DNA from: Allomyces macrogynus ATCC 38327
Lineage: Eukaryota > Blastocladiomycota > Blastocladiomycetes > Blastocladiales > Blastocladiaceae
Reading direction: 5' to 3'
Assembly: GCA_000151295.1 (NCBI GenBank)
Contig: GG745359.1
Location: 336,505-400,504, forward strand
Length of the DNA: 64,000 bases
Shown here piece after piece: positions 10,205-20,281 of the stretch (position 1 is its first letter; each line of letters starts with the position of its first letter). Below the pieces are notes generated by a model. It saw only the letters and a list, made by a program, of their open reading frames with translations. It ran no database searches and was not told the DNA's origin. Position numbers and translations under genes: made by a program.

Positions 10205-13200
10205 ATGGCCACAACGAATCGCGGCCGCAGCCACGCCCGCCCATCAACCTGGCGAACAGTCCTGATCCCAGTGGCGCTGGTCGCCACGCTGGTTGCACTC
10301 GCGTGCAGCGTCCCGGCCGCAATCGCCGCGGACGTGGCCAATTCGGCGCCCGTTCTCGCCGAGGACCCGAACAATCCGCTTGCCCTGCGCCGGCCGCTCG
10401 CCGAACACCTTCAGAAAACCGGCGCGCGGCCCGTCGTCCTGCCGTCAACGACACTCGAATCAGGCGGCGACGTACGCGACCAGCCCGTACTTATCAACGT
10501 GATCTTGTCCACCAAGGCCGTCTCGTATGGCTCGTCGGAGGCCGACGTGCGCGCGCAGCAGCAGGCGTTTTTGGATGCACTGAAAACGAGCTCAATCGGG
10601 TACTCGCTCGCGGGCGAGCCGCTGACGGGGCTCGTCAATATGGTGCCGCTCAAGCTCAAGCGCGCACGGGATGTGGGCAAAGTGCGCAAAATGAGCGCGT
10701 TTGTCAAGACGGTGTTCCCGGTGGTGCGTACAGGGGCTGAAATCGCCAAGGAAATCTTGCGACCAGTCGACTGACGAGACTTGGGATTCGCCACATCTAG
10801 ACGCAAGTCAAGCTCAACGACGCCATTTCGGGCCAAACGGCCGTCGGCAGCGGCGACGCGGCGACTCCGGCGGGCAACGAGCACGTGGACCTGCGTCGCC
10901 GCGCGCTCGCGCCCGACCAGATTGCCGCGCTTATGTCGCCGCATACCATGACGGGTGTCGCTGACGCGCAGCGCCGCGGACTGACGGGCAAGGGGGTCAA
11001 GATTGCGATTATCGACACGGGAATCGACGCGACGCACCCGGCACTCGGCGGCAACTGTTTCCACGGCAACGCGAATGGGACCAAGGTCCCGACCCCAACG
11101 TCGTGCCTGATCGCGTCGTGGGACGACTTGACGGGCGATAACCAGCCGATGCCCATGGACTGTGGGCTCGACGGGCACGGCAGTCGCGTCGCTGGTGTCG
11201 TGGCTGCACGCGCGGTCCCGAAATCGCCCGCGACCAACGGGACCACCAGCGGTGGGAGCCCCGTGAGCGTGATTAGCGACTGGGACGCGCAGGACGCGGC
11301 CATGGCGACCAAGTTTGTCGGTGTCGCGCCCGGCGCGCGGCTCTACGTGTACCGCGTCTACAACTGTGCCGGGTCGGCGACCTCGACGAGTCTCGCGCGC
11401 GCGCTCCAGAATGCGGTTGTGCGCGACAAGGTCGACATTATCAATTTGTCCCTGGGCCAGGCGGATCCTTGGGCGCTCGGGTCCGTCGGGTTGTCGCTCG
11501 ATACGATTGCCGAAACGTCGCCGAATGTGCATGTCGTGTCGGTCGCGGGCAACGATGGGCAGCGGCCGTTCAATGTCGCCGGGCCAGGTTCGCTGCACCC
11601 GATTCTGAGCGTTGGGTCAATTGATAACCGGTTTGTCTTGACGCGGTTGATGAAGATTGGCGGGCGGAAGAGTATTGGTACGCGCGAAATCCTCAGGGCA
11701 ATCCGAGACAAGTTCTAATTCTCACCATCACTCACTCGCCCTCTCTGTGCTAACAGATTACCTGTTTTCGGTCACCAACCCGATCGTCCAAGCCGATATC
11801 GCGCCTAGCCCCGTGGTCGTCGTCAGCCCATTCGAGTCGACCAACTCGACAGCTTGCACAGACGGTGCGCTGTTCGAGACGCTCGTCCCACCCGCCCTGC
11901 GCACCAACCGGACCATGGTCATTTACCAAGGCACATGCCCGGGCACGTCGCTCGAGCTGATCGCGTCGGCCGCGGGTGCCGCGGGTGCGCGGTCTGTGAT
12001 TCTGGCCTTGACCAACAACGACCTCAGTTCGGCCGACGGCCGCGGCACGATGCGCACCGACGCGAAATGGGCCAAGATCACGGCGCGCGACGCCAAGGCC
12101 CTGTTCGTCGTGGACGCGGTCGACCCGAAATCGCCCTTGCCGCGCGGCGTGCGCACGTGCTCGGCCAACATCCAAATCAGCGCCGACGACAATCTTGTGC
12201 GGCACACGAACGCCGGCCAAATCTCGGCGTTCTCGAGTTTCGGTCCGACGGCGCTGTTTGACTTGAAACCCGAGATTGTTGCCGTCGGTGGGTCGATCTT
12301 GACGACGCAGCCGCTGACGAGTGGCGCGTGGGGGATCAACGACGGAACCTCGTTCGCGGCACCGTACCTGGCCGGATGCATTGCGCTGATTCTCGAGGCC
12401 CGCGGCAAGACCACGTCGATGCAGGATATGCGCGCACTGCTGATGCGCACGGCCGTGCCGGCACTCGAGCGCGCCGTCACGGGTAAGGGGAACCAGACGG
12501 CCGGTTCGCTGTTGGCATTGCCCGCGCAGGGCCAAGGCGCAGGGCTCGTGTCCGTCAAGCGCGCGCTCGACGCACTACCCGTCACGGGGCCCGGGTCGGA
12601 TATCGCGCTCCTCCCACCAGGCCTATTCTCAGACGCGCCCACGACGACGGGTGTCTCGGTGGCAGGTGGCCACATCAAAATGACCGTTGACGCGTCCGGT
12701 ACGCCGACGTACGCGCAAACCGTGACAATTCGCAACGTCGGTAAAGCCGCGACCACATTCTACATTGCGCACGTCCCCGCGCTCGCCATCAGCGCGACCG
12801 ACTCCATGATTGCCGCGCCCGCGACCGTGCAACTCTCGGCCGCCGGGCAATCGACCAACGCGACCAAGTCAGTCATTGCCGTGCCCGTCGCGGGCAATAC
12901 GGTCCTGTCCATGGACGTGACGATCGCGCCCAACGCGGCCGCACCCGGCGCCCTCTTCTCGGGGTACCTGCGCGTCGAGCCGGGCGACGCCGTCAACGAC
13001 CCGCACCTTCAGCGCGCCGTCTACGTTCCGTTTGCGGGATACAATGGCGACCTCCTGCACGCGCCCGTGTTCCCGGCCAACCCGAACGACGCGCTTGCGT
13101 TCTCGCTGTTGCCGGGCGGACTGACGGACGAGGTGCCGATGCCATGGACGAATGGCGCGCAGACGGTGCCAACAACCCCAGTCGTGATTCCGTTCCAGAT

Positions 13201-14047
13201 TACCGGCGCGGGGAACACGATGCGGATCGCGTTCCAGACGATCAGGCCCACGCGGCAGCTGTATGTGATGGTGTTCCAGCGCGTCAAGCGTGGCGCGGCG
13301 TTGCGGAGGCGTGCTGTCACGACGAGTACGGCGGTGGCGGTTTCGACTCGTGCTGCGACGACGAGCATGGTGCCGTCCCGGTCGACGACCACGGCGGCGG
13401 CACCCAAGACCAGTTCTCGCGTGACAACGACGATTCGCGCTCCGGTTACGATCTCGTCCACCGCACGTGCGAGCTCAACGGCAATGCGGTCCTCTACGAC
13501 CACTGTCCGATCGGTGCCAGCGATGACCAAGCAGGGGATCACGTCCGTGGCCACCAAGCCAGCAGCGACGACAACCAAGATCACCCCTTCGACGGCCAAG
13601 AGCACCTCGAGCACGGCAAAGACGACGAGCAAGGCGTCGAGCACCAAATCGACCACGACGACCGCAAGCGCTTCCAAAACGACCTCATCGACGCCGACCA
13701 AGTCGGCCACCAAATCCACGTCGTCGACCAAGACTGCGTCCAAGACCACGTCCACCAAGCCCACCGCCACACCGACGCCGGTGGCCGAGTATGACGAAGT
13801 CTACGTCGGGTACCTCTACAAGGGCGAGTACCTGCAAGGTCTGGCCTCGTCGGTTTTCTGGTCGCAGGACACGAACCAAGTCATGCAGTGGAACGCTGAC
13901 TTGGAAATGGAGGCACCCGTCACGATCGACCCGACCGCGCAATACCGCATCAAGCTCGTCGCGTGGTGGGGTAAAGACGCGCTGTCCGAGACCGATCTCG
14001 CGCAGCGCGGACGCATGCTCGAGGGGCCCGTCTTCCAGCTCGCATAG
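10205..14047 (+). CDS. Secreted subtilisin-like serine protease (S8) with PA insert and Ser/Thr-rich stalk
   Basis: Exons 10205-10723, 10801-11677 and 11757-14047; 1228 aa. Signal peptide core VLIPVALVATLVALACSVP, then an I9-like propeptide (VLINVILSTKAVS). Catalytic triad in subtilase motifs: Asp about 245 (AIIDTGID), His about 299 (GLDGHGSRVAG), Ser about 664 (NDGTSFAAPYLAG). A PA-like domain is inserted between His and Ser (YQGTCPGTSLELIAS). After the protease come an Fn3-like beta domain, a long Thr/Ser/Lys mucin-like segment (about residues 1010-1140), and a conserved-looking 85-aa cap (EYDEVYVGYLYKGEYLQG). No C-terminal anchor is seen. Substrate unknown; probably extracellular protein digestion. 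It lies between the two 2OG oxygenase copies. Confidence 0.93.
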
Positions 14048-14361
14048 ACACTGGCGTGGTCGCTGCTGGCCTGTTCGGCCACCATTGATTTTTTGTCCAC
14101 CATTTGTGACTTGTCTTCCCATAAAATTTGAGATGTGCTGGTACTTGGCAGCCCACCACGAAATAGACGCTGGTTTTCTCCGCGGGCATGATGACGACGC
14201 GTTGCTTGTGCGCAAGCAGGCAGTGCGGCTCAAGGAAGCCACACGCTGGCCGCTTCACTGTACCAATGTGACGCGGATGTGGGTACGCGACGATACGCGG
14301 CTGCTCTCTCACCCTCTCTTTCTCCCCAACACACATCAACATCGTCCCACCATCCTACGCC
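14048..14361. other. Short intergenic spacer
   Basis: Terminator and promoter interval between the subtilase and the intact 2OG oxygenase, same strand. Pyrimidine-rich just before the start (CTCTCTCACCCTCTCTTTCT, 14302-14321). No gene. Confidence 0.5.
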
Positions 14362-15757
14362 ATGATGACCACCGGCCCCTCTTCGGACGCGCCCGTGCGC
14401 AACGCGCCCTCGACCGACGTCGCAGCGACGAAGCCTCTGCCCGGCAAGACTACCGCCGCAACCAAGGTCGCTGAAGATGTCGAGAACGTGCCCGAATTCA
14501 CCGACATCCCCGTCCTCGACGTGCACGTCGCGCTCGACGCGCCCGTCTCGGCCTACACCGAGCCGGGCCCGCGCGGCGACGCCCTGCGCGCTCTGGCCAA
14601 CCAGATGCGCGACGCCTGCACACAGTCGGGCTTTTTCCTGATCAAGAACTTTGGCGTGCCGGCCGCGCAGGTCGCCGACATGGTCGTGCAGTGCCGGCGC
14701 GTTTTTGCGCTGTCAAAGGAGGAGAAGAACAAGCTGCGCGCGCCAGCCGGGTCGGGGCGCGGATATGTTGGGATTGGCGAGGTACATAGTTGCCCGTTGA
14801 CGCGTCTCCGCGTTCTCTTTGGCATTCGAACTTGTCCTCATCGTTTCGATGTAGGAAAACTTGAACCCGGAGGTGCAGATCAATGACGGCGACTTCAAGG
14901 AGGGCTACGACATCGGGTCGGTCTTCTTTGAGCAGAACGCCGGCGAGCATTTCGGTGGTGCGACACCGTGGCCGACCGAGGACGTTCTGCCCGGGTTCCG
15001 GGCCGCGTGCTCGTCCTACTTTGCGGACATGTACAAGCTCGGGTGCGCGCTGTTGCGCGTCTTGGCTGTGGCCATGGGTCAGGTGCGTTCGCTCCGCTCG
15101 TCCCTGCCGCCCGTATGATGATGCATCACTCGCGGGATCACCGACTGACCAACCATTCAGCCCGCTGACTTTTTCGATGCGAGCCTGAAGCACCCAATGA
15201 CGCAGCTTCGCCTGCTGCGGTACCCGCCGACGCCGCCCGGCCACCGCATGACCGAGGAACAGCTGTCGTGCGCGGCGCACACCGACTATGGCGCGCTGAC
15301 GCTGCTCGCCGTCGACTCGCCCGGGCTGCAGATCCTCGTTCCCAACAGCACGGCCTTGGGGACTACCGACGCCGACGTGGTCGCTCACCCGATCGCCCGG
15401 CAACACGCGGCGATTCACGGTGGGACGTGGATGCGCGTGCCGATGGTGCCCAACACGCTGGTCGTCAACTTGGCCGATATGATTGCCCGAATGACCAACC
15501 GCACGTTCCATTCGACCATGCACCGCGTCGTGCACTCGGGTGCAAGCCAGGACCGGTACAGTATGCCGTACTTTTTTGGGGTGGACGGGGATGCGGTCGT
15601 GCAGGTGCTGCCCGAGTTCATGCCGGGTGGGAAGCTCGCGAACAAGGAGATCAACGAGATGTATTTCCCGGAACCGGTCACGTTTGCGCAGCATTTGCAG
15701 CTCATGTACGACAGCACGTACGCGCTGGGCAAGACAGACACGGCGCGTGCCGAGTAG
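14362..15757 (+). CDS. 2-oxoglutarate/Fe(II)-dependent dioxygenase, isopenicillin N synthase-like
   Basis: Exons 14362-14781, 14855-15082, 15161-15757; 414 aa. Non-haem iron oxygenase using 2-oxoglutarate; substrate unknown. N-terminal DIOX_N block: IPVLDVHVAL, YTEPGPRGDALRAL, SGFFLIKNFGVPAAQV. Catalytic fold: iron ligands His about 256 and Asp about 258 (HTDYG), distal His about 337 in the HRVVH block, and the 2OG-binding Arg about 348 in DRYSMPYFF. All introns have GT-AG ends and keep frame. Its paralogue at 3936 shares exon boundaries but is broken. The family covers ethylene-forming, gibberellin and antibiotic enzymes, so no pathway is assigned. Confidence 0.9.
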
Positions 15758-15893
15758 GTCGGCGACAGCGATGAGGATGTGATGTCGTGAGTCGAGTTGA
15801 TGGATGTTGTCGTTGATGTCCGAGCCAGTTATGTGCGGCCATGCATGGCGGATACCGAGGAATACCATCGAGTGCTTTTTTCATTTCTCTTAG

Positions 15894-17402
15894 TCATGGC
15901 CCCATTCGCAACGCCGTGTTCATGTCCAACACATCCGTGCTCGCCACCTTATCCTTGACCGTCGGCCGCTCCGGCGCTCCTGCCCCTCCACCCGGCATCA
16001 ACGTCGTGCGCTGCGCTGTATTCAGGTCCACCTCGTCGGTACTCGCCGCGACAAGCTGCGTCGCCGACGGCCGCACCGACCCGACCACCGTCCACACGTC
16101 TTCGCCCGCCGATCCGGCCCACGCGCGGCACAGCACACTCGACTGCGACATATCCGCGGGCTCGCGGATCAAACCCTGCGTGGTCGCCTTAGTCGCGGGT
16201 GCCGTCGCCCTGCTCGGTCGGGTTCTTGGTGAACTCACGGAAAGGCTCGGCCGCTTCCCCTGCCGTTGCACGAGACGAATCACACTCACCGTGCGCGCAT
16301 CCGTGATGAACCGCGCACACTCAGCAACAACGTGACTCACGACCACCGCTACGGTGAGATTCGCGTCGACCGTCGCGACCCACGCGCGCGCGTACACGCC
16401 CGCAGCGGCCACGCACACGAGCGCGGCTGACCCGAACGTCCATGCGGCGCGCCTGGTCAGCGGATTGGCCGAAACCGGCGGTGCCGTTGGGCGTACGGGA
16501 GTGCCAGGCGCCGGCGGCCCGGACGTGTCGGCTTGCGAGACAAAGACTTGCGGAAGGAACGTGGAATCGTACGAGCCGAGCACTTGACCGGGTGGAGAAA
16601 GTGTGGGGACCGTCAGTGACGACGTGCCCGATCCGAGCGCGCGAGTGTCGTTGGCCGACGAGGAGACGGCGGTGACGGACGCGATTGACGATAGAAGACG
16701 TGCGGTCGACGTGTTGGCCTTGATCGCACGCAGCGGGAGGGCGAATGCGGCGTGGTTGCCGGCGAGCGTGACGGCAAAGAGGCCCGACGCGGTGGCAAAC
16801 AAGTCGTCAGCGCGGGTGGGAGAGGTCAGGCCGAGTGCCCAAAGCGTGACGGCGACCGCGTCCAGGACTAGCAGAGCGCACCGCGCTAGCGGCCGCTGTC
16901 GGCCGGCGATCCACTCGAGCGAGACCATAAGTCGACCCGGCTGTACAATGACGGAATCGTGCGAGCGCGACGGCCGGCTTGCTCGGCGAGAGTCACGGAG
17001 CAGACTCGTGCCGTGAACGGCCACGACGAACAGGTGGAATAAGAGAGATACGGCGACAAGACCGCGGACCGCAGTCGTGAACACAGATTGTGGTCCGGCC
17101 GGAACATTGACGTCGCTGAAAAGCAGAATCCAAATCGTGGCTGCGAACGCGGCCGCGGCGTGGGCAATGGTCGCGAGCAGGTGCACAAGAGTTGAGATCA
17201 CGACCAGCCACGACTCGGAATCGTCTGGGTCGCCCTGCACCTGCGAGCGCGGTTTATTGGTCGGTGTCGTGGCCCGCTCGCTCATCGAGAGCCAGAGACT
17301 CTTGACGAGGTGCCGGCCAGCGTTCAGGCCGAGGGACGCGATGAGGATCAGGTACAGATCACGCGGACGAAACACGAGCTGGGCGGTCCACGGCGGGCCC
17401 AT
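15894..17402 (-). CDS. Multi-pass membrane protein of unknown family (about seven helices)
   Basis: Single-exon minus gene, 502 aa from ATG 17402. That start is preferred because it directly precedes the first helix (LYLILIASLGLNAG) and a TATA-like box lies 77 nt upstream. About seven hydrophobic segments are visible, including LVVISTLVHLLATIAHAAAA, VRGLVAVSLLFHLFVVAV, ALLVLDAVAVTLWALGL, LFATASGLFAVTLAG, FGSAALVCVAAAGVY and LTVAVVVSHVVAEC. A hydrophilic loop of about 90 residues sits between the fifth and sixth, and the C-terminal tail is long and Ser/Thr-rich. Topology is compatible with a receptor or channel-like protein, but no known motif is recognised. Confidence 0.75.
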   Translation of the reverse strand: MGPPWTAQLVFRPRDLYLILIASLGLNAGRHLVKSLWLSMSERATTPTNKPRSQVQGDPDDSESWLVVISTLVHLLATIAHAAAAFAATIWILLFSDVNVPAGPQSVFTTAVRGLVAVSLLFHLFVVAVHGTSLLRDSRRASRPSRSHDSVIVQPGRLMVSLEWIAGRQRPLARCALLVLDAVAVTLWALGLTSPTRADDLFATASGLFAVTLAGNHAAFALPLRAIKANTSTARLLSSIASVTAVSSSANDTRALGSGTSSLTVPTLSPPGQVLGSYDSTFLPQVFVSQADTSGPPAPGTPVRPTAPPVSANPLTRRAAWTFGSAALVCVAAAGVYARAWVATVDANLTVAVVVSHVVAECARFITDARTVSVIRLVQRQGKRPSLSVSSPRTRPSRATAPATKATTQGLIREPADMSQSSVLCRAWAGSAGEDVWTVVGSVRPSATQLVAASTDEVDLNTAQRTTLMPGGGAGAPERPTVKDKVASTDVLDMNTALRMGP

Positions 17403-17478
17403 GGTCGTGTCCTTGTCCTTGTCAACGGCACGTAATCTGGAGAAGCAACGGCCCAGGAGGTTGGAATCGGCATTATAG

Positions 17479-17486
17479 TATTTATA
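17479..17486 (-). promoter_or_regulatory. TATA-like box for the multi-pass membrane protein gene
   Basis: TATAAATA on the minus strand, 77 nt upstream of the proposed ATG at 17402. Position and sequence suit a core promoter; not experimentally supported. Confidence 0.45.
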
Positions 17487-17991
17487 CCGTCCCGCCAACC
17501 GCGGGCCCTCGGCACTTCGGGCATGCTGTGGTACAAGGCAGGGGTTCCTGCTCGGGTGTCCATGACCCGTTCCGATGGCTCGCCTTGCGCGCCGATCACG
17601 ACCTCGACGGCCCCGTCGGCGCAACCGCGCGAACAGAACGGGGTGACCCAATGCCATTTCGTCCAAGTTCGGGTGCATCGGAGGGGAGTTCGGTGAGAAG
17701 CGCATGAGCGGGCAGCATGGACGGGCGATGCGTCCGACAGGACGCTACGATGGACTGAACGTCACGGCAGGGCTGACTTGCTTGTCTGGGCAATCGACGT
17801 CCCTCCGTCCCTCGCAATCCATGCGCCTTGGTGTGCGGCACGCCGGAAATGGAGGGAGATGCATACACGACAGACCGCGAGGGGAATCGACAGCCCGCGC
17901 GCTTTTCTCACGCTGTTCTTATTCGTCCGCTGGACAGCACTGTTCCCGCGGACGGCAACGGAGACATGTCGACAGCTCACCACGAGCAGAA

Positions 17992-18376
17992 TGCAGGGTG
18001 AAACCCTGATGTATTATATTACAAATCAAAAGACAGCTTTTTTTTCGCTAGGGGCCGGCGGACCCCCTTTTCCTGTCCGTCTGTCTGTCTGTTTGTGTGT
18101 CTGTCCCCCGCGAGACAGCGAGACAGCGAGATAGCTTGCAGGTCACGTGCTACACATGGCTCTACTCACTTCCACTCGCGCTCAGCACGTCGCTGCCTTT
18201 CTCCTCTCCCGATCCAAACCAAATGCCCGCACAACGCTACCGGCGGGACGGGTGGGCGGCCGGGGGGGCCGCGTGGGCAGTTCCTGGCGGCGGCCGGTAG
18301 GCCGCGTGGGTGGTTCTGGTGGTGGTGTGCATGCCGCTCGTCGTCGTCGTGAACACGGGCAGGGTTTCACCCTGCA
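17992..18376. repeat. Pair of 17-nt inverted repeats, each itself a hairpin
   Basis: TGCAGGGTGAAACCCTG at 17992-18008 and its exact reverse complement CAGGGTTTCACCCTGCA at 18360-18376. Each copy is a 6-bp stem with a 3-nt loop. Could be ends of a small non-autonomous element or binding sites; no target-site duplication is obvious. Confidence 0.6.
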
Positions 18377-18682
18377 AGCACACGCGACCGGAGGCACGGA
18401 GGGAGCATACCGCTCCAGTACCTCGTCTCGAACGGATCGGGCGTCATCGCGGCAGTTAGGGCCGGATGCGGAGCGACGGTCAAGAATGGAAGGTGAAGCG
18501 GCCTGACGCGGTCCTGTGATTTCTGGGGCGCTGATCGCTGGCAGGGATCACATTGCCATTTTTGCAAGACTCATTTGATATTTCCATGCGTTCTCCCGGA
18601 AACCTCCCTCCCCGTCGTCTCTCCGGTCCTATCCGCTGCATCAAAGCACGACCAACGATCCCGGCCCTCCACGTTCCGCAGC

Positions 18683-20281
18683 ATGACCACCAAGCCTGCT
18701 CAAGCACCCGCGACAACGACCCCGCCAACTCTTGGCACGCCCGTCGGCGACCTGCTCTGCCAGCGCAATTCATTTGCGCGCACGCTGCGCACCAAGGTCG
18801 TGGCCGTGACACGACCGGCCCCTGCTCCGGTGGTGAACGGCAAGAGTGGCGGGAAGAAGGAAAAGGGCAAGCCCGCGGTCGTGGAGCAGCATGAACCCGT
18901 TCTCCATGTCGTTCTCGAGGACACGGTGCTGTTCCCCGAAGGTGGCGGCCAGCCGGCCGACCGTGGTACTCTGACCCTCAAGAACGGCAAGCAAGTGCCC
19001 GTGATAGATGTGCAACGGCAGGGGCTGACGGCTGTTCATATGATCCCCGCGGCCGAGGTTGATGGTGCGATTGCTGTTGGCGACGGAGTGGTAGCGACGG
19101 TAGACTGGGCGCGGCGCTGGGATGCGACGCAGCAGCATTCCGGGCAGCATCTGCTGTCGGCGCTGGCCGAGTCGGTTTATGGGTGGCGCACGGCATCGTG
19201 GTACGTTGATGTGCTTGCGCCGTGGGTTGGATCAAGTCCGAGTTTGCATCCTGACGTTGGGCTTGTCGGACGAAATAGGGCGCTTGGCACCGATAGTGTC
19301 TGGAACTCGGTCGAGTTTGCGCCAGACCTCCCTCACTCGCAACCCGTCACGCTCGACCGCCTTGACGTGCTCGAGGACATGGTCGCCGACCACATCGCGG
19401 CCGGCCTGTCCGTGACCGTGCATGATGGGGCCTCCTCAACCGCACCGGACCGAACACGCGGTATTGCCAAGACCCTGCCGCAAGATCTGCAGGAGCTCGG
19501 CCACGACGCGTTCACGATGCGCACCGTTGTGATTGGCGCAACGCCGCGCGTGCCGACCGCATCGTCGCTGCCCACCAATGTGGAGATCAAGAAGCCCGTC
19601 GATGTCAGCCTGTGCTGCGGGACGAGCGTGGCCAACACGGCACAGCTGCAAACGGTCGCCATCAAGCCGTCGATTGCCAAGATTCGCGGCACCAACTCGC
19701 GCGTCTTCTTTGCGTTTGGCGAGCGCGTGCGCACGCAGCTGACCCGACCAGGATTGAAGCGCGACGCTGCCATGGGTGCACTCGTCTCGGGCGCGCCGGC
19801 CGAGCTGGTCGACAAGGTCTCGGGCGTCATGGAAGCCGCCAAGGCCGACCGCCGGCTCGTGAACGCCCTGACGGCCGAGCTCACGGCCGAACTCGCCAAG
19901 CGGCTCGTCCCCGCTGTCGCTGCTGCGGCCGTCAAGACTGGCCCCACTGCCGGGTTTGTGCACTACCATCGCGCGGCCACTTCACTCGACTTCCTAGTCA
20001 CGTTGGCCAACACGTTCAAGAATCTCGATCCGGCGCCCGCGAATCCCGTTCGGTTCGTGCTGACGGGTGCCGATGACAAGGTCGGGCTCGTGGTCGTGGT
20101 CGGACCCGCCGAGGACGTGCCTCGTGTCGGCGACGCGATTCGGGCAGCCGTGCCGGATGTCAAGGGCGGCGGCGGCAAGGGCAAGGCCGGCACCATCGTG
20201 CTCTGGCAAGGCCGGTGCGCGAACGGCGGTGCTGCGCTCGTCGCGGGCGTGCACACGCTCGGCGTGCCCAGCGTGGAGTGA
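18683..20281 (+). CDS. AARSD1: Alanyl-tRNA editing domain protein, AlaX/AARSD1-like
   Basis: Freestanding homologue of the AlaRS editing domain, which clears Ser or Gly mischarged to tRNA-Ala. Exons 18683-19200 and 19279-20281 give 506 aa; the 78-nt intron (GTACGT...TAG) is in frame and stop-free, so the unspliced frame stays open, but removing it restores the expected TASW-ALGTDSVWN join. Motifs: FPEGGGQPADRG, zinc motif HSGQH (His 152 and 156), second zinc motif CCGTSV (Cys 285, Cys 286). In the family the latter is C-x3-H (CCGTH); here position 289 is Ser (AGC at 19625-19627), so one zinc ligand appears lost. C-terminal oligomerisation-like domain ends with a Gly-rich stretch (VKGGGGKGKAG). 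Cytosolic. Confidence 0.9.
   Translation: MTTKPAQAPATTTPPTLGTPVGDLLCQRNSFARTLRTKVVAVTRPAPAPVVNGKSGGKKEKGKPAVVEQHEPVLHVVLEDTVLFPEGGGQPADRGTLTLKNGKQVPVIDVQRQGLTAVHMIPAAEVDGAIAVGDGVVATVDWARRWDATQQHSGQHLLSALAESVYGWRTASWYVDVLAPWVGSSPSLHPDVGLVGRNRALGTDSVWNSVEFAPDLPHSQPVTLDRLDVLEDMVADHIAAGLSVTVHDGASSTAPDRTRGIAKTLPQDLQELGHDAFTMRTVVIGATPRVPTASSLPTNVEIKKPVDVSLCCGTSVANTAQLQTVAIKPSIAKIRGTNSRVFFAFGERVRTQLTRPGLKRDAAMGALVSGAPAELVDKVSGVMEAAKADRRLVNALTAELTAELAKRLVPAVAAAAVKTGPTAGFVHYHRAATSLDFLVTLANTFKNLDPAPANPVRFVLTGADDKVGLVVVVGPAEDVPRVGDAIRAAVPDVKGGGGKGKAGTIVLWQGRCANGGAALVAGVHTLGVPSVE

Larger units (their letters stand above)
17403..18682. other. Divergent promoter region with inverted hairpin repeats and a CTGT-type microsatellite
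   Basis: 1.28 kb between two divergent genes. Holds the TATA-like box, a (CTGT)n/(GTCT)n tract at about 18076-18107, G-rich runs at 18240-18345, and a pair of 17-nt inverted repeats at 17992 and 18360. No coding sequence supported. Confidence 0.5.

Noticed and set aside
10411..11598. 395-codon minus frame
   Set aside because: Antisense to the subtilase catalytic domain; Arg/His-rich without motif.
13021..13770. 249-codon Val/Asp-rich minus frame
   Set aside because: Mirror image of the Thr/Lys-rich stalk of the subtilase (ACC/AAG read backwards).
18076..18107. CRISPR-like repeat array
   Set aside because: Simple CTGT-type microsatellite with no spacers, in a eukaryotic genome.
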